From Numida meleagris (Eukaryota; Chordata; Aves; Galliformes; Numididae): 64,000 nt of DNA. The stretch covers positions 18,831,755 to 18,895,754 of the forward strand of contig NC_034438.1 of assembly GCF_002078875.1 (NCBI RefSeq), given 5' to 3'. The notes under the pieces were generated by a model. The model made no database searches and was not told the DNA's origin. It was given only the letters and a program-made list of their open reading frames with translations. Positions 34,503 through 47,345 of this stretch are shown here, one piece after another; the stretch's first letter is position 1; each line of letters starts with the position of its first letter. Both the position numbers and the translations under genes were made by a program.

Positions 34503-35048
34503 TGAAAAAGATCATCCAGTCTAACCGTCCACCTATCATCAATATTTCCCACTAAACCATGTCCCTCAGTACAACATCTAAACATTTATTGAACACCTCC
34601 AGGGATGGTGACTCCACCACCTCCCTGGGCAGCCTGTTCCAGAGCCTGACCACTCTCTCAGATAAGAAGTATTTTGTAAGGTCCAAACTGAATCTCCCCT
34701 GGCACAACTTGAGGCCATTCCCCCTTGTCCTATCACTAGTTACACGAGAGAAGAGGCCGACCCCCAGCTCACTACAATGAGTAGTGACACTCCCCATAAG
34801 GCCTGTGCTCCAGACCCCTCACCAGCTTCATTGCCCTTCTCTGGACACACTCTAGGGCCTTGATGTCTTTTGTGTAGTGCGGAGCCCAAAACTGAACACA
34901 GTAGTTGAGTGTGGCCTCACCAGGGCTGAGTACAGAGGGATGATCGCTTCCCTGCTCCTGCTGGCACCACTATTTCTGATACAAGCCAGGATGCCATTGG
35001 CATTCTTGGCCACCTGGGCACAATGCTAGCTCAAGTTCAGCCAAGTAA
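34503..35048 (-). mobile_element. CR1 3' part (ORF2 end and 3' UTR)
   Basis: On the minus strand it encodes the end of CR1 ORF2 ([17 protein letters not shown]) and the complete 3' UTR. The plus-strand complement reads 'ccacctccctgggcagcctgttccag' and 'ccccttgtcctatcac'. The terminal repeats are missing; the end at about 34503 reads gatcatccagtctaac. Relatively well preserved. Confidence 0.92.
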
Positions 35049-35070
35049 AAAAAAAAAAAGGACAAAAATA

Positions 35071-35088
35071 AACAACAACAACAACAAC
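35071..35088. repeat. (AAC)6 microsatellite
   Basis: Six perfect AAC units just beyond an A-rich run at the edge of the CR1 fragment. Confidence 0.9.
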
Positions 35089-38000
35089 GAAATAAATTCT
35101 TTGGAAAGAAATGATACATTCTACATTATTTGCAGAGGAAGAACTTATATGTATAAAAACTCATATTAAACATCCCTGTTGTAATATCAGAAGATAAATC
35201 TGTGAGCCTTTTAGATCAGAGGCTTCAATACTGTTGTCTCATTTTCATTGCAATTTTAGACCAAATGACAGTCTGAACTTCCCTCCAACCTTCCCTCCAT
35301 GATCACAGAACTGTGGACTAAGTTCTGTGATGCCACGGCTCAAAGCATCTGGCATGGAAGAATCTATAAATTAAAGATCTAGTTTTGCTGAGCAGGCTAA
35401 CAAAGCAAAGGTAGTTATTAAACATTTTTGAAACACAGACCAGTCTCCGTGTGGTAAATAACTTTTACAATTGCATTGCTCTGTAGTTTTGCTCACCTGC
35501 TCATTTTTGCCATGCAATAAGTATGAAATAAGTTATATTATTTCTTTTTTTTCCCCACAAACTACTGTTTGCTGGAAACCTGCTTCATAATTGTTTCACT
35601 GAGCAATCTCGCTCTTTCATAAAAAACAGTGAGCTATTTTTCCTCATTTATAATTTCTATACTTCTTAGAATTTCAAAAATTTGATCATAACCACAGGCT
35701 CTTCTCCAAACTGAAGCATCCTAGGCTATATAGTTGCTCTTTGCTCTGCTCGTTTTACTTTCCTAAAGGTCATACTAGTCTAGGTACCTTTCTGACTCTC
35801 CTTACCACTGAGTTGATATTCTCAGAGGATTACCCAACAATGATTCCTAAACTTCTGTCTTCAGGTGTTTTACTTAATTCAAGATCTCTTTTTAGCTATG
35901 CATAGCTAAAGCTATTTTTTCCCTTGTGTATTCATTTGTATTTACTAATTCTGAATTTTTTTTATCATGTTGCTTCCCATTCAATCAATATTCCATGATA
36001 AGTTATCTCTTTTGGAACTCTTAATGGAGGATAATATATATACATATACATATATTTATAAAATGCCCACAATCATCTTCATTAAATAACATCTGGACTT
36101 AGAAGCCTAAGAATTTTTGAAGTTGACAGTGGTCTCTCCTTAAAGTTAAGCCTTCAGCTCATCTACTATTAACCATAAGATCTAGTGGAAGACATACTTT
36201 GGCTTTACTTTGTAGTAAAGAGTTAGAAAAAAAATGCTGTGTTTTTTTTTTTTTTCTGCTGCTACTTTGACTTCTTTTAAAACTCCTTTCCTTCACCTAT
36301 ATTGGTTTAGGTACCAGACATTACACTTAGAATCATGGAGTGCTTTCCAAAGTAAATTAGGAAGTGGATTAGTAAAAAAACATTATCTACTTGTGTGAAA
36401 ACAAACAACATGAAACCAGCTCTGACAAAACTAACATACCCCCTAACAAGGTATGCTAACAGCTCTTCTGTGTTACACAAAACATTTATTTCCAAGAAGT
36501 AACACAAGCAGAATTTAAAACATAAGAGAAATGCTAATGCTGGACTCTGATATTTGGAACTGATCTTGATCAGTACTAAGGATAATACAGTTGTGGAAAT
36601 TTCTTTTTGACCAGACACGAAAATACTCAAAAGAAGCTCTGACTGAAAAAAATAAAGCTCTACTGAGAAGCCATGCACTATCAAACATTAACCTCTATGC
36701 TACAGCTGTTTAAACAGAATGAACTAGTCTTTGATAAATAATCTCATCAATAACACAAACTATGCTTTTATCCTCTGTATTACCTGTGTATTAGTTACTT
36801 TGTTCTCTTTTTTTTAGGATACTTTACAAAATAATAACAGCTATTTTCTATTGGATTATACATCACCTGCCTTTCAAGATATTTATTCTTACGTATAAAA
36901 AATTATAACTATTGCAAACACTTAACAGACCAAGACACACAATACTTTCTGCTTTGGCAAATGGCATATGAAGTTGGATAAGCATTAAATGTATCAGTTA
37001 TCATATAGAGTATTAAAAATTGTTATTTTGGATTACAGAAGCAGTCGTATTTTTGTGTATATTGAAAATACATTGCTGATTAACAGAACTCAAGTTGTGC
37101 TCTGCTCTGTCTGTATATATTCTCTTCTGACTTTCCAATACTGTAGCAGGGGAGAGCTGAGGCAAGCTGCAAATGAATGAAGCAGTCTCACTCCAGTTTC
37201 CAAGCAACACAGAAGTGTAGTGTCTGTGCAGCATACTGTTCATTGCTCCAAAAGCTGTTACTACTCATAATTATTGTGAATTTTAATTTCAAAACTTTCT
37301 TTTTCTTACATCTCATGTACTATAACTCACTATTTTTCCCCTCTCCTTATCTATTACTGTGAAGAACATCTTTGTTCTAAAATACTGTTTGTTTGTGTGC
37401 TCAGTGCAGCCACTCCTTGGAGAAAGTCCCACGATAAAGTCCTATCACAAAACCAAAAAAAAAAAAAGTCAAAAGATATCCATGTAATTATGCCAGCTAT
37501 GAAACTTGCTTCTCATGTGACCCAGATGAATCAAAGAATATATACTGAACCGTAATAAGGATACTTATTCTGAGTTTAAAAAGTTTTAATTTATTTGGTG
37601 AAACTTACCCCCAAATAAACTAAAAAAAAAACCACCTGAATTAAAACTACGTAGAATAGAAATAGGAATAGAACAGTACAAATATTTGTTAATAAATGGG
37701 GATTTAAACAGAATTGGTTATTAGTGATCAGTTCAAATTAATATGTTATTAATTAATAAAATACCTTAATATTATGGACACAGTCATGAGCAACCTGCTG
37801 TAGCTGGAGGAAAAGAGAGGCTGGATGAAATGACTTCAAGATCCTGACCTTAATTCTGGGATTCTGCAATTAATTTTAATTTACTTTCTGGAACGTTCCT
37901 GTTCCCTCTGGTGTGTATATCAAACAAGCTCCATCCCCTGCTACTAGAGTTTAAAAAAAATTAAATGAAATCTTTAATGTAAATCTTCCGTAAATTTAAC

Positions 38001-41000
38001 TGCTGTTAATAGTAGTAGAATATTTACTTCTACTCAATTGCAACAGGCTTTCAATCACTACATAAAGAAATAAATATGTATTTTTGCAGTAACACACATT
38101 TTTGTCATCTTTGCACACTACTATATAAGTATACAAATATATTAATTTATAGAATGTTATGAAAACAAAGCATAAGTAAAGCTCCTGAATTACCTCCAAA
38201 TTAAATATGCATTTATTCCTCAAGTACATGGAACAGTGAACTCAGCTCTTGAAAGGATGGGTGCTCAGATCCAGCAAGGTTCTATCACTTCGCCTCCAAG
38301 TGATCACTAATTGAGCAGCCTTCTGGCAACATACCACCCACGCTCTTGTTCTGCACATTCAAACATGGTCCTTCTCTAGCATCATCAGTTTCTTATTACT
38401 AAAAGCAGTACAGATCAAAGCACAATAAAGTCTTCCTACTCTGTTATTTACGCTTTATTCAATGGCTGAGAAAAATAAACTAGCAAGGAAGATGTTGATT
38501 TTGCCATGTTGGTGTTGATTCTATGCCATTTGTTCACCTCCCAAACAAAATAAAACTGCAACATTGTTCATTAAAGCTTGTCAGAAAGAAGCATAGGTAG
38601 TTTTTATTTTTTGAACTAGGTTAGTTTTATATCTAGTTTCTCAGTTTCTAAATGTATGACTTGGTATGCTATAGCTAAGTTCAAAGCTGTACAGCAATAT
38701 ACCAGTGTAATTTTAATATAACCAGAAATAGTCTCGGGTTAAGATTCACTTCAACAACACCAGCAACCCAATTTCATTTAATTACACTTACAAATGTAAA
38801 TTATTTATTTATTCTCTTCTTCTCCCTTTGGTTTTTCTTTTTAATTTTGTCCCCACCTTTCATTCCCAATTTGACTTATTTTGGTCAATATGGGTTCATA
38901 TCAACATCATGCCCTCATGTGTAGGCAACAATAACTGTTCATTTCACTTTACATTGTTTAAAACATTGTTGTATGTAGTCTGCACTTAAGAAGACAATAT
39001 TTACATTTCTGTTGAACTTAAGAGATGGAAAAAAACTTTATTTAGAAAACAGAATCATTTGATTATACAATTTCAGTGAGTGCTTTGCACAAAATTCAGA
39101 GATCTCACAGGCCTACACAATTGCAGAAGCAGAGCAGAGCTGACAGAGGTCTCAACAAAGTTATAACCCTTACAATATTCAAGTGAAGTTAGACTATAAA
39201 GAAATTGTTTACATTGTCACACTACTTTTAACCCTTCAACTACAGAATGACTTGCCACTCATATGACAGACCTTTCAATGAAAGCAATGCAATCAATGAC
39301 AAATACAGACCAATTGCCACAGCTGTAGATGTAGACAAATACAAATAACAAGCAGAATGCAAAACTAGAATTAATTTTAAAAGCTAAGAATATATTTTCA
39401 GACTTGATATTCTTTAAGTAATGTTTAATTTGTATGTCTGTTTTCAGAAGGTGATTTTGGGGTTAGGGTTAGGAAATACAACCCCACAAATGCAAACAAA
39501 TGGTTAACTTTCCACAATATTGCCCATTAGACAACTACCCTTATTTTCTAACTGGTTTAATGTACTTAGATACTACATGGCTCCAGCATCCCAACAATAG
39601 AAAGTCCATTCATGTCTCTGTTGATCTCTCTTAATACAGATATGGACAGCTGATACTGTATGACTACATCAGCAGAAAAATAATGACAGAGCCAGCATAA
39701 AATGTCATAAGACATTTTATAAGACATACAACAAAACAACAACAAACACATACCCAATCTCAGCAACTGCATACAGAAAGGGGTATTAAAATAGATTGTA
39801 AGACAATTTCTCTGATGTTTAAAAATGCCAAAATTGTTCGTTCAAACAGTCATAATTTTATTTGCCCTTCTGTGTATGGTAAATGTAATAGAATGAGGTG
39901 CACTTTATTAGTTATTCAAAAAATCTCTTCCATCAGACTAGTATTTCTTTAGGTGAGCAGAACAGACATGTTTTACAGATAGAAAAAAAAAACTGTTTCA
40001 CTCAGATTTTCAGATGTTGTAACTTTTCATGAGAAAAGTAGGTAGTATATGTTTTGTATTGAACATCTACTCTGTAAAACTGAGTTTTGTCCCTCTTTAC
40101 ATCATAGAGAATAAGCCTACACTTTTTGAAAGCAGACACTTCTCTACTCTGCCTGTTCTTTCTGTCAGTCAGACACAACTGACCTCTGAACTGCATAGCC
40201 AAGGTTAGTGTGGCATGTGCATGAACTGGTTAAGTCCAATGAATCTGAACATTGTTGTCATTCTCAACTACATTAATGCTTTCCTTTTTTTAGTGCAGAT
40301 CAATGGATAGTCTTAAAATTACACTGGTATCTTTTATTGGTTAAAATGTTAAAATGCTTAAAACAAGGACAGTGTTGTCTTAGAATTCTACAATTCACAG
40401 CCAGTGAACACCATTAGAAACTACAAACGGGTATTTAAAATTTAGAAGATGAGAAGTATTTTCTTGATCTGTAAGCAATGATAGCACTTCACACTTGGAA
40501 ACCATTGGAAAACATACTAACAATCTTCTGAGATAAATATTACAATATTTCATTTCAAGTATTTAGGAATTAGGACAATTAGCAACGTTGTTGAATCCGC
40601 AGAATGGCAACAGATGAGAGAGCTATGTTTAAAATACCAGGATACTGAGACCCAATCCCATACTGTACCCACAAGGCCATGTGTCCCTCTTCTTGAACTT
40701 ATTTACAAGTCTCAGTAACCAATGAGATTTACTTATTTTTGTTTTGTTTATTTGTTTTTTTTAAATATTTTTTTCATGCATGTATGTTCTCTTTGAACTG
40801 AAGAAGCTTATTTTCTAGAGTTACATGATTGTAGCACACAACAATCACACAATCTTTACCCAAGAGAAGCAAAACAGATGTATAATTGCAGCTTATCTTT
40901 TTTGATTTGCACTGTAACCTCACTACTACACATCACAGAAGGTGATACAAAAGGGACAGAATATAATTTTTTTCCTACTGAGCTCCTCAATGTATTGCTT

Positions 41001-41400
41001 ACTTGTTCAAGGAACTGTATCTCTAACGTGAATTTTACACACTAAAATTCATCATGAAAAAGTTAAAGGTACCTGAAGATCATGCTTTACTATGTTGCTC
41101 AATTCACTTGAATTTGTTTCCTCCTCAAAGCCATTCACCTAGCAGACAATTAAAACCTATGCGTAAAGAATTAATATTCTATTGAAATAAATGAATGGAG
41201 CAGAAATGGGTTTTTATGATTTTCCTGATCCTCACTCAAAAATTTATATTCAGAACAGTGAATCACAAGGTATCAGTTTAAACAGCATTGCATTTTCCTT
41301 TTATAGCGAAGATAGATCTTTATTTTTTCAATGACAAGCAAGGAAATTAATTATAGAGGAAAAAAAATCTTGTAGTAATTTCCTTTTTCTCTTGTTTTTC
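35089..41400. other. AT-rich non-coding stretch
   Basis: No gene supported over 6.3 kb. The longest frame (36307-36684 minus, 125 codons) is hydrophobic and AT-driven, with no motif and no splice context. A (TA/CA)-rich run lies near 36033-36058. This fits intron of PDE4D. Confidence 0.55.
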
Positions 41401-41415
41401 AGCTGCTAAAAACTT

Positions 41416-41881
41416 TGTGCATACTTCCCTCTATCTCAACAAGACTGTTTCATCCAAATCTTTGATCAAGCAACAACTGTCTGCTGCAGCTGTGATGGCT
41501 GCATCCAGTTACACAGTAGCCAAGGGCCAAGGAACAGGGATAGTACGCCATATGACTATGAGTCAGTCATCTTACCCCACATGTAACAGCCCAGAGCACT
41601 TCGAGCTCTCCTGAACAGCAGTGAGCTGCATGCCAGCAACTTGCCTTGAGTAGGGACTCCTCAAGGTTGAGACAGATTTTCAGTAAGTGATTAATAGCCA
41701 GTGGAAACTTTGCAAACTTTGCTGAGTTGCGTCTTGTATCAACTTTGTATATAATCCTTTGTACATAAACTGCTAATTCTGAGACTGGATCCAGCTGCAC
41801 CCAGACTCCTCTGAGAAGCAGTCTGGAAAGCAAAGGGGTTCACTCTGAAACTCATGATTCAGTGAGAGGGTCTTCTTGACA
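41416..41881 (+). mobile_element. probable solo LTR of unassigned type
   Basis: A complex, less AT-rich block lies between AT-rich flanks. One reading of its limits is TGTGCATAC...TTGACA with the 4-bp direct repeat ACTT on both sides (41412-41415 and 41882-41885). Inside are a TATA-like tttgtatataatcc near 41743 and a following ggatccagctgcacccagactcctctgag segment of the kind found near LTR R/U5 boundaries. A shorter start at TGTGATGG (41491) is also possible. The alternative is a terminal exon: an acceptor-like tttctcttgtttttcag ends at 41402 and an open frame runs from there to a stop at 41612-41614. I favour the LTR but cannot exclude the exon. Confidence 0.42.
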
Positions 41882-41885
41882 ACTT

Positions 41886-43790
41886 TGTCTGTGCTGTCCT
41901 CTACACAGTAAATAACCAAGTGTACCAAATGTAAAAGTGACTAACTACTGAGTTTCTGCTGCTATCACTATATGCGCCATTGGGTATATCTGGATGCTTT
42001 TCTTATTTTTATGCTCTGAGACCACAGAATTACAAGATGCTTTTGCTAAAGAAAGCTTGTTTCAGGTATCTGAAATTAGAGTTCCACTCAAATGAAATCT
42101 TTTAGCGCACTGGTCTACTAGCTGACACCTGCTTACATTAAAAAGCTAGAGCAAAAACCAGGGACTAAGTAGCCTCTAATAATCCAAAAGACACAAGACC
42201 TCAAACTATTTAGGTAACATAGTCATACTAACTCTGTCAGGCTGAAATACAGAACAAGTGCTAGAATAAAACCTACAGCGAAAAATACTCATAGGATTAT
42301 CCACCAAACTTGTAATATCATTTAAGCTTGAAGAAAATGTCAGGGATTCATAACTTATTTAAAGTGTTCTGAATATTAAAAACAAGGCAAACTGACATTA
42401 GATCCTATGCAAATAGGAGACAGTCTGAAAAATAACAGGGTCTAGACAATATGCACCTGAGGCTATCAATTTATTGGATGAACTAGAAGATGTCCAACAT
42501 GTTTGTCCTAACTTTAAGCTGTATCTCCATGAAATAAGACAGCACAAAGTGTTCTGATTAAAAAAAAATTATGGCTCATCTTTCACTACACATTTTCTCC
42601 CTTGTTCCATTAAATTACATTATTAGTGTCCGAGTGAGGTTTCCCCCTTAACTCACTCAAACAATCGTTCATCTGCATTCAAATGGTCCAAAACCAGCTG
42701 ACTTGCTACAGGCTTACAGCTCAAGTTCCCTATCTTGAGAATATTGCTTTTTAAGAAGCCTTCATACATTGTTTGCAAAATTTAATATATTTATACAGAC
42801 TTTTCTCTGCAAAGCTTCAAAAAAAAAAATATGGGTGCTTCTACTATAAAATTATTGCGTGCATGAGATTAATTACTTGAAAGTCCTTCGTGGAATCTGT
42901 ATAATGAATTAAGTCTAGTCCAAGGTCTAAACATTTTTAAAACAGTTAAATTACATTTTATTTAACTAGTTTGTTTCAGAAATTAAGACTGCATCAAAGA
43001 AAAAGTAAATTATTCATTAGTAGCTATGCCTCCTTTCTGTTGAAGTATTTTATTTCTTCCACTTTATATATCCATTGCAGAATATACACCACTCAGTTCT
43101 GAAAGAGCCTTAATCTTCATTGGAATATTCATGAAGAAAAAAATGTTCTAAGTTTTTATATAAGCTACACTACAAAACCCTATTTGTTCATAATGAGTGG
43201 ATCATCTCTATAATACGGGGTGATTTCCATTTCAAAGTCTTTATTGTTTCTTTTCTGTGTAATTTCATATTGGATAATTAAAGGATAATCTTGTATTAAC
43301 AGAAGGGCATGGATAGAACCATGGTTTGAACAGATCCAGCTTGTAACACAAGCATATATAAAAAATATATATTCAAGCAAGTTTTACAGTCCAAGATCAT
43401 TTCATGTTTTTACCTGACCTCACCTTCGATATATATTTTAACTATGATGTTTCACTGTGTATGCCTGAACAGTTCATGGCATTTTCATAACACTAGTTTA
43501 AACACTAATAAATTTCTTCCATTTATTCTTGATTGGAGATGGTCTTTGCACTTGGAACATGCAAGTAGCAGCTTGTAGAAAGCCACAAGACAAAAACAAT
43601 TTTTCCTATTTTCCTATATTATTCCTATAAGATATATCTAGAAGTGAATTTGGAATTAAGTATGGCACATAGTCTGGAAAACTATATAGCTCTGAAAATA
43701 TGTAGAGTGTGAAAGATACTTTCTTCCATGTACTCAGCTGAGACTTCTCACAGTTCCCTCTCAACATCACTCAGTAAAACAGGCCTGACA
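41886..43790. other. AT-rich non-coding stretch
   Basis: No gene, RNA or named repeat recognised. Confidence 0.55.
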
Positions 43791-43792
43791 AC

Positions 43793-43972
43793 AGAAAAGG
43801 AGAAGAGAAGCTGCCTAGAGACGTAGTGGATGCCCTATCCCTGGAGACCATCAAGGCCAGGCTGGACCAGGCTCTGAGCAACCTGATGAAGCTGTAGGTG
43901 TCCCTGATCATTGCAGAGGTGTTGGACTAGGTGACCTTTTAGGATCCCTTCCAACTCAAACGATTCTATGAT
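43793..43972 (+). mobile_element. CR1 3' UTR and tail
   Basis: The segment contains 'gccctatccctggagaccatcaaggccaggctggaccaggctctgagcaacctgatg', then 'gttggactaggtgacctt' and 'cccttccaactcaaacgattctatgat'. A standard CR1 ending. Confidence 0.92.
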
Positions 43973-45666
43973 ATTTTCAACTGATGTTCTAGGGATTTAA
44001 GCAGTTGTGAAATCCCCATGTGATATGGAGATTCTAGAAGAATCATTAATAAATCACTGACTTTTCTAACTTCCCTAGGAGGAATAAAAGACAGCAGAAT
44101 GTCACCATGATGAAGAGGCTGTAGTGATTTATTAAGGTCTGTCAAGATCACACTACAGTCTTCAAAAGGAAAGGGTTTCCTGATTTGAGCAAAAAGCCAC
44201 AAAACAGATCAGCAAGAAATTTCCATAATATAAAAGGAACAAGTGAAAAATAATTTACAGATAAGACCTCAGGATATGCTGTGCTGTTAAAAAAAAACAA
44301 AAACAAAACAAAACAAAAAAACAGAGATGTCTTAAAGGAAAATAATAGAATAGTTCTAACAGCAGAATCTGCTGTTGAGTCATGAAGCACACGTTTTCTT
44401 CACTGCCACATATCAGAACAGAATAGATGATGCTGTGTTTTGTACCTCATCACTCAGCAATACTATTCTCTCTACGGAGCAATCTTGAGAGAAAGCAATG
44501 TGTAGCTTTCTCTCAGCAAGTCCTTGTGGGGTAGAGTGGAAGACTAAAGAACTTCAGACTAAATATGTGAGGCACAGTAAGTCAGTACTTTCCAATACTC
44601 AAGTAGAATATTCCCAAAACACCTTTTCTGTTGATCGTGCCTAAATTTTTTTTCTGATGAGATGGATTTTGTACATTGAAAGATACAGTCTGATCTTGAA
44701 CTTACTATGATTCAACCTTAGTGTTACTTCTTATATTCCTAACAATAATGAGGTAGAATTTAACTTCTCTAATGGCTAATTCATTGGTTTCATTTATGCA
44801 AATCAACACATTTCAAAATTGTTGCTATTGGCAAGTTACTGTTGACAAAAAGCCAAAAGCTTGGTGTTGTCATGAGTGTTTCTACAGTAGTGCCACCAAA
44901 TATTAAAAATTACTCCGTGACTACAGTTGCAAGCTAGGACAGTGATGCATGTGCCTCATACAGGCACTGAGTATATGCAACACAAGAGGACCATACGTAA
45001 GGTTTCAAGCATGTGACTGTCACATTAAGTACATAATTGTTCTCAAATAATCATTTTGTAGATGGAGCATCTAACTTGCTATCTTCTAAAACAATATATA
45101 AGCTTTTGGAAAAACAACAAATTTTCAAATATATCTTCTGTGGTAAATTATTTTTTATTTGGGGAAAGAGCTCACTGTAAAGGCAGTTCTTACCTTTTTT
45201 AATTAATATGTTTGGTGATCTTGCTGGATTTCCACATTTAATTATGTGGTTTAGTCTGTTTCCCATGGTAGCATGCTTTTATACAATTCATTATTTTTCT
45301 TTTTTATTATGTAATGCACTACATGCTATGATTGTAATTAACACCTTTCTAGAATTAAATCTCTGTGACGCACTTTTGAAATTACAGCAGATAATAAGGG
45401 TGCTTATAGCTGCACAGCAAGACTTTGGCAAGACTGGAAATAAAATAGCTAGCTTTTCTGACTCAGTGAACTATCCCATCTCTAGAAAAACAATGTATGT
45501 TATTGATGATTGCATGTCTTCTATAATGCAAAAGAATACTTACGGTAACAAATAAATTATTTGAATATAACTGGAAAATGCATGTCAGAAACACTTACAC
45601 AAACACACATTCCTTACATTATCAAACATTTCACTCATCCACAATGTGTTTGGGTTTTTTTTGTTG

Positions 45667-45698
<32 letters not shown>

Positions 45699-46100
45699 CA
45701 AATTAACAAGGCAATCCTGTCAAGCGAGAATCGCGGAACAAATTCACGTCTTGAAGAACACTATCAAACTTCTTGGAAATGCCAGCTAGTCTGGCTTATA
45801 AAACTAAGATATATAATTGAACATCACGCATGTTATTGCAAATTAAAAGTATTTCAAAGCTTACTTGAACCATCTATTGCCTATAAAAATCTAGTCTACA
45901 ACAAATCAACCTCATTGTCAGAACATGATTGTGGAGCACCTGTCACAATAAAATACTACTTGATTAGCTCTGTCTGTCTTAATGAGAGTATTTCCTCACA
46001 GCTGATAAATTTAGTCCAGTGAACGTAAACAAGAAGTATATTAGTTGTACATATTCTTGCTAAAGAATTGAATGCACAGACTTGGCAAGGGTAAGTTGTT
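43973..46100. other. AT-rich non-coding stretch
   Basis: Frames of 115 and 153 codons (45208-45555 and 45561-46022 plus) show AT-driven composition and include a T/G-rich simple run near 45653-45700. No gene supported. An A-rich run (aaaacaaaac-like) lies near 44288-44322. Confidence 0.5.
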
Positions 46101-46109
46101 GAAATTACT

Positions 46110-47030
46110 GGGTGCAAGATGCCCTTATAAAATGTCCCTCCCCAGCTTTCCTGTGGGCCTCCTTTCAGGTACTAGAAGGTCGCTATAAGTTCCCCTCAGA
46201 GCCTTTTCTTCTCCAGGCTGAAGAGCCCCAGATCTGTCAGCCAGTCCCCACAGGGGAGGTGCTCCAGCCCTCCAATCATCTTTGTGGCCCTCTTCTGGAC
46301 CTGCTCCAGCAACTCCATGTCCTTCTTGTGTTGGGAGCCCCAGAACTGGATCCAGTACTCCAAGTGGCGTCTCATGAGAGCAGGATAGAGGGGCAGAATC
46401 ACCTCCTTCGACCTGATGGTCATGCTTCTCTTGATGCAAACCAGGATATGGTTGCCCTTCTGTGCTGCAAGAGCACACTGCTGGCTCATGTTGAGTCTTT
46501 CACCAATGGACACCCCAAAATCCTTCTCCTCAGGGCTGCTCTCAAGCCATTCTCCACCCAGCCTGTATTTGTGCTTGGGATTGCCCTGATCCATGTGTGT
46601 CAACTGCACCACTCAACTTGGTGTTGTCTGCAAACTTGCAGAGGGTGCACTTGATCCCACTGTCTATGTCACCTACAAAGATGTTAAATAACACCGGTCC
46701 CAACACCGATCCCCGAGGAACACCACTTGTCACCAGTCTCCACTTGGACATTAAGCCATTGACTGCAACTCTCTGAGTGCAACCATCTAGCCAATTCCTT
46801 ATCCAGCAAGTGGTCCATCCATCAGATCCACTTTTTCTCCAGTGTGGTGACCAGGATGTCGTGCAGGACAGTGTCAAATGCTTTGCACAAGTCCAGGTAG
46901 ATGACGTCAGTTCTCTTCCTTTATCCACTGATGCTGTAACTCTATCATAAAAGGCCACCAAGTCTGTCAGGCACAATTTTCCCTTGGTGAAGCCAGGTTT
47001 TTCATATAACCTTCTCTTTTTAAGCTTCAT
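46110..47030 (-). mobile_element. CR1 ORF2 fragment, RT to 3' UTR
   Basis: The minus strand carries, in order, a CR1 [13 protein letters not shown] block, a decayed YLD..KAFDTV block, [40 protein letters not shown], then NMSQQCALAAQKGNHIL and the start of the 3' UTR. The RT FADD motif has become FADN. Frames are split at several places. Confidence 0.92.
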
Positions 47031-47227
47031 ATTTTATTTCACTGTTCAAGAGGACGTTATTTTTAATTATATTTTGTTGCGTCTATAACCTGACTAAACA
47101 CTGCCTTGCCTCTTGGGAATACTCGCATCTCATTCAATCAGAAAAAATATGCTGCAATCTAGCTAGTCTGAAATAATCTTTCATAACAAAGTTTTTTCCT
47201 CTATTGTTTGAACTACTCTGCCCTGCT

Positions 47228-47345
47228 CTCTAGAACATGGATGTCTAAACTTTTGGCTTGTCTGGGCTGCATTGAGTGAAGAGAAATTATCTAAGGCCAC
47301 ATGAATATTAACTATATCATATATTCCATATAAGTAATAAAACTG
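47228..47345 (+). repeat. possible old DNA-transposon remnant
   Basis: The text 'gatgtctaaacttttggcttgtctgggctgcattgagtgaagagaaatt' followed by an AT-rich part resembles the ends of hAT-like vertebrate elements as I remember them. This is a weak call based on a short resemblance. Confidence 0.25.

Noticed and set aside
36307..36684. 125-codon hydrophobic minus-strand frame
   Set aside because: Composition typical of translated AT-rich intron; no transmembrane family recognised.
39458..39473. Telomere-like ggggttagggttagg
   Set aside because: Only two units; expected by chance in AT-rich sequence, not an interstitial telomere array.
45208..46022. Two adjacent plus-strand frames of 115 and 153 codons
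   Set aside because: AT-driven, pass through a T/G simple repeat, no domain or splice signals.
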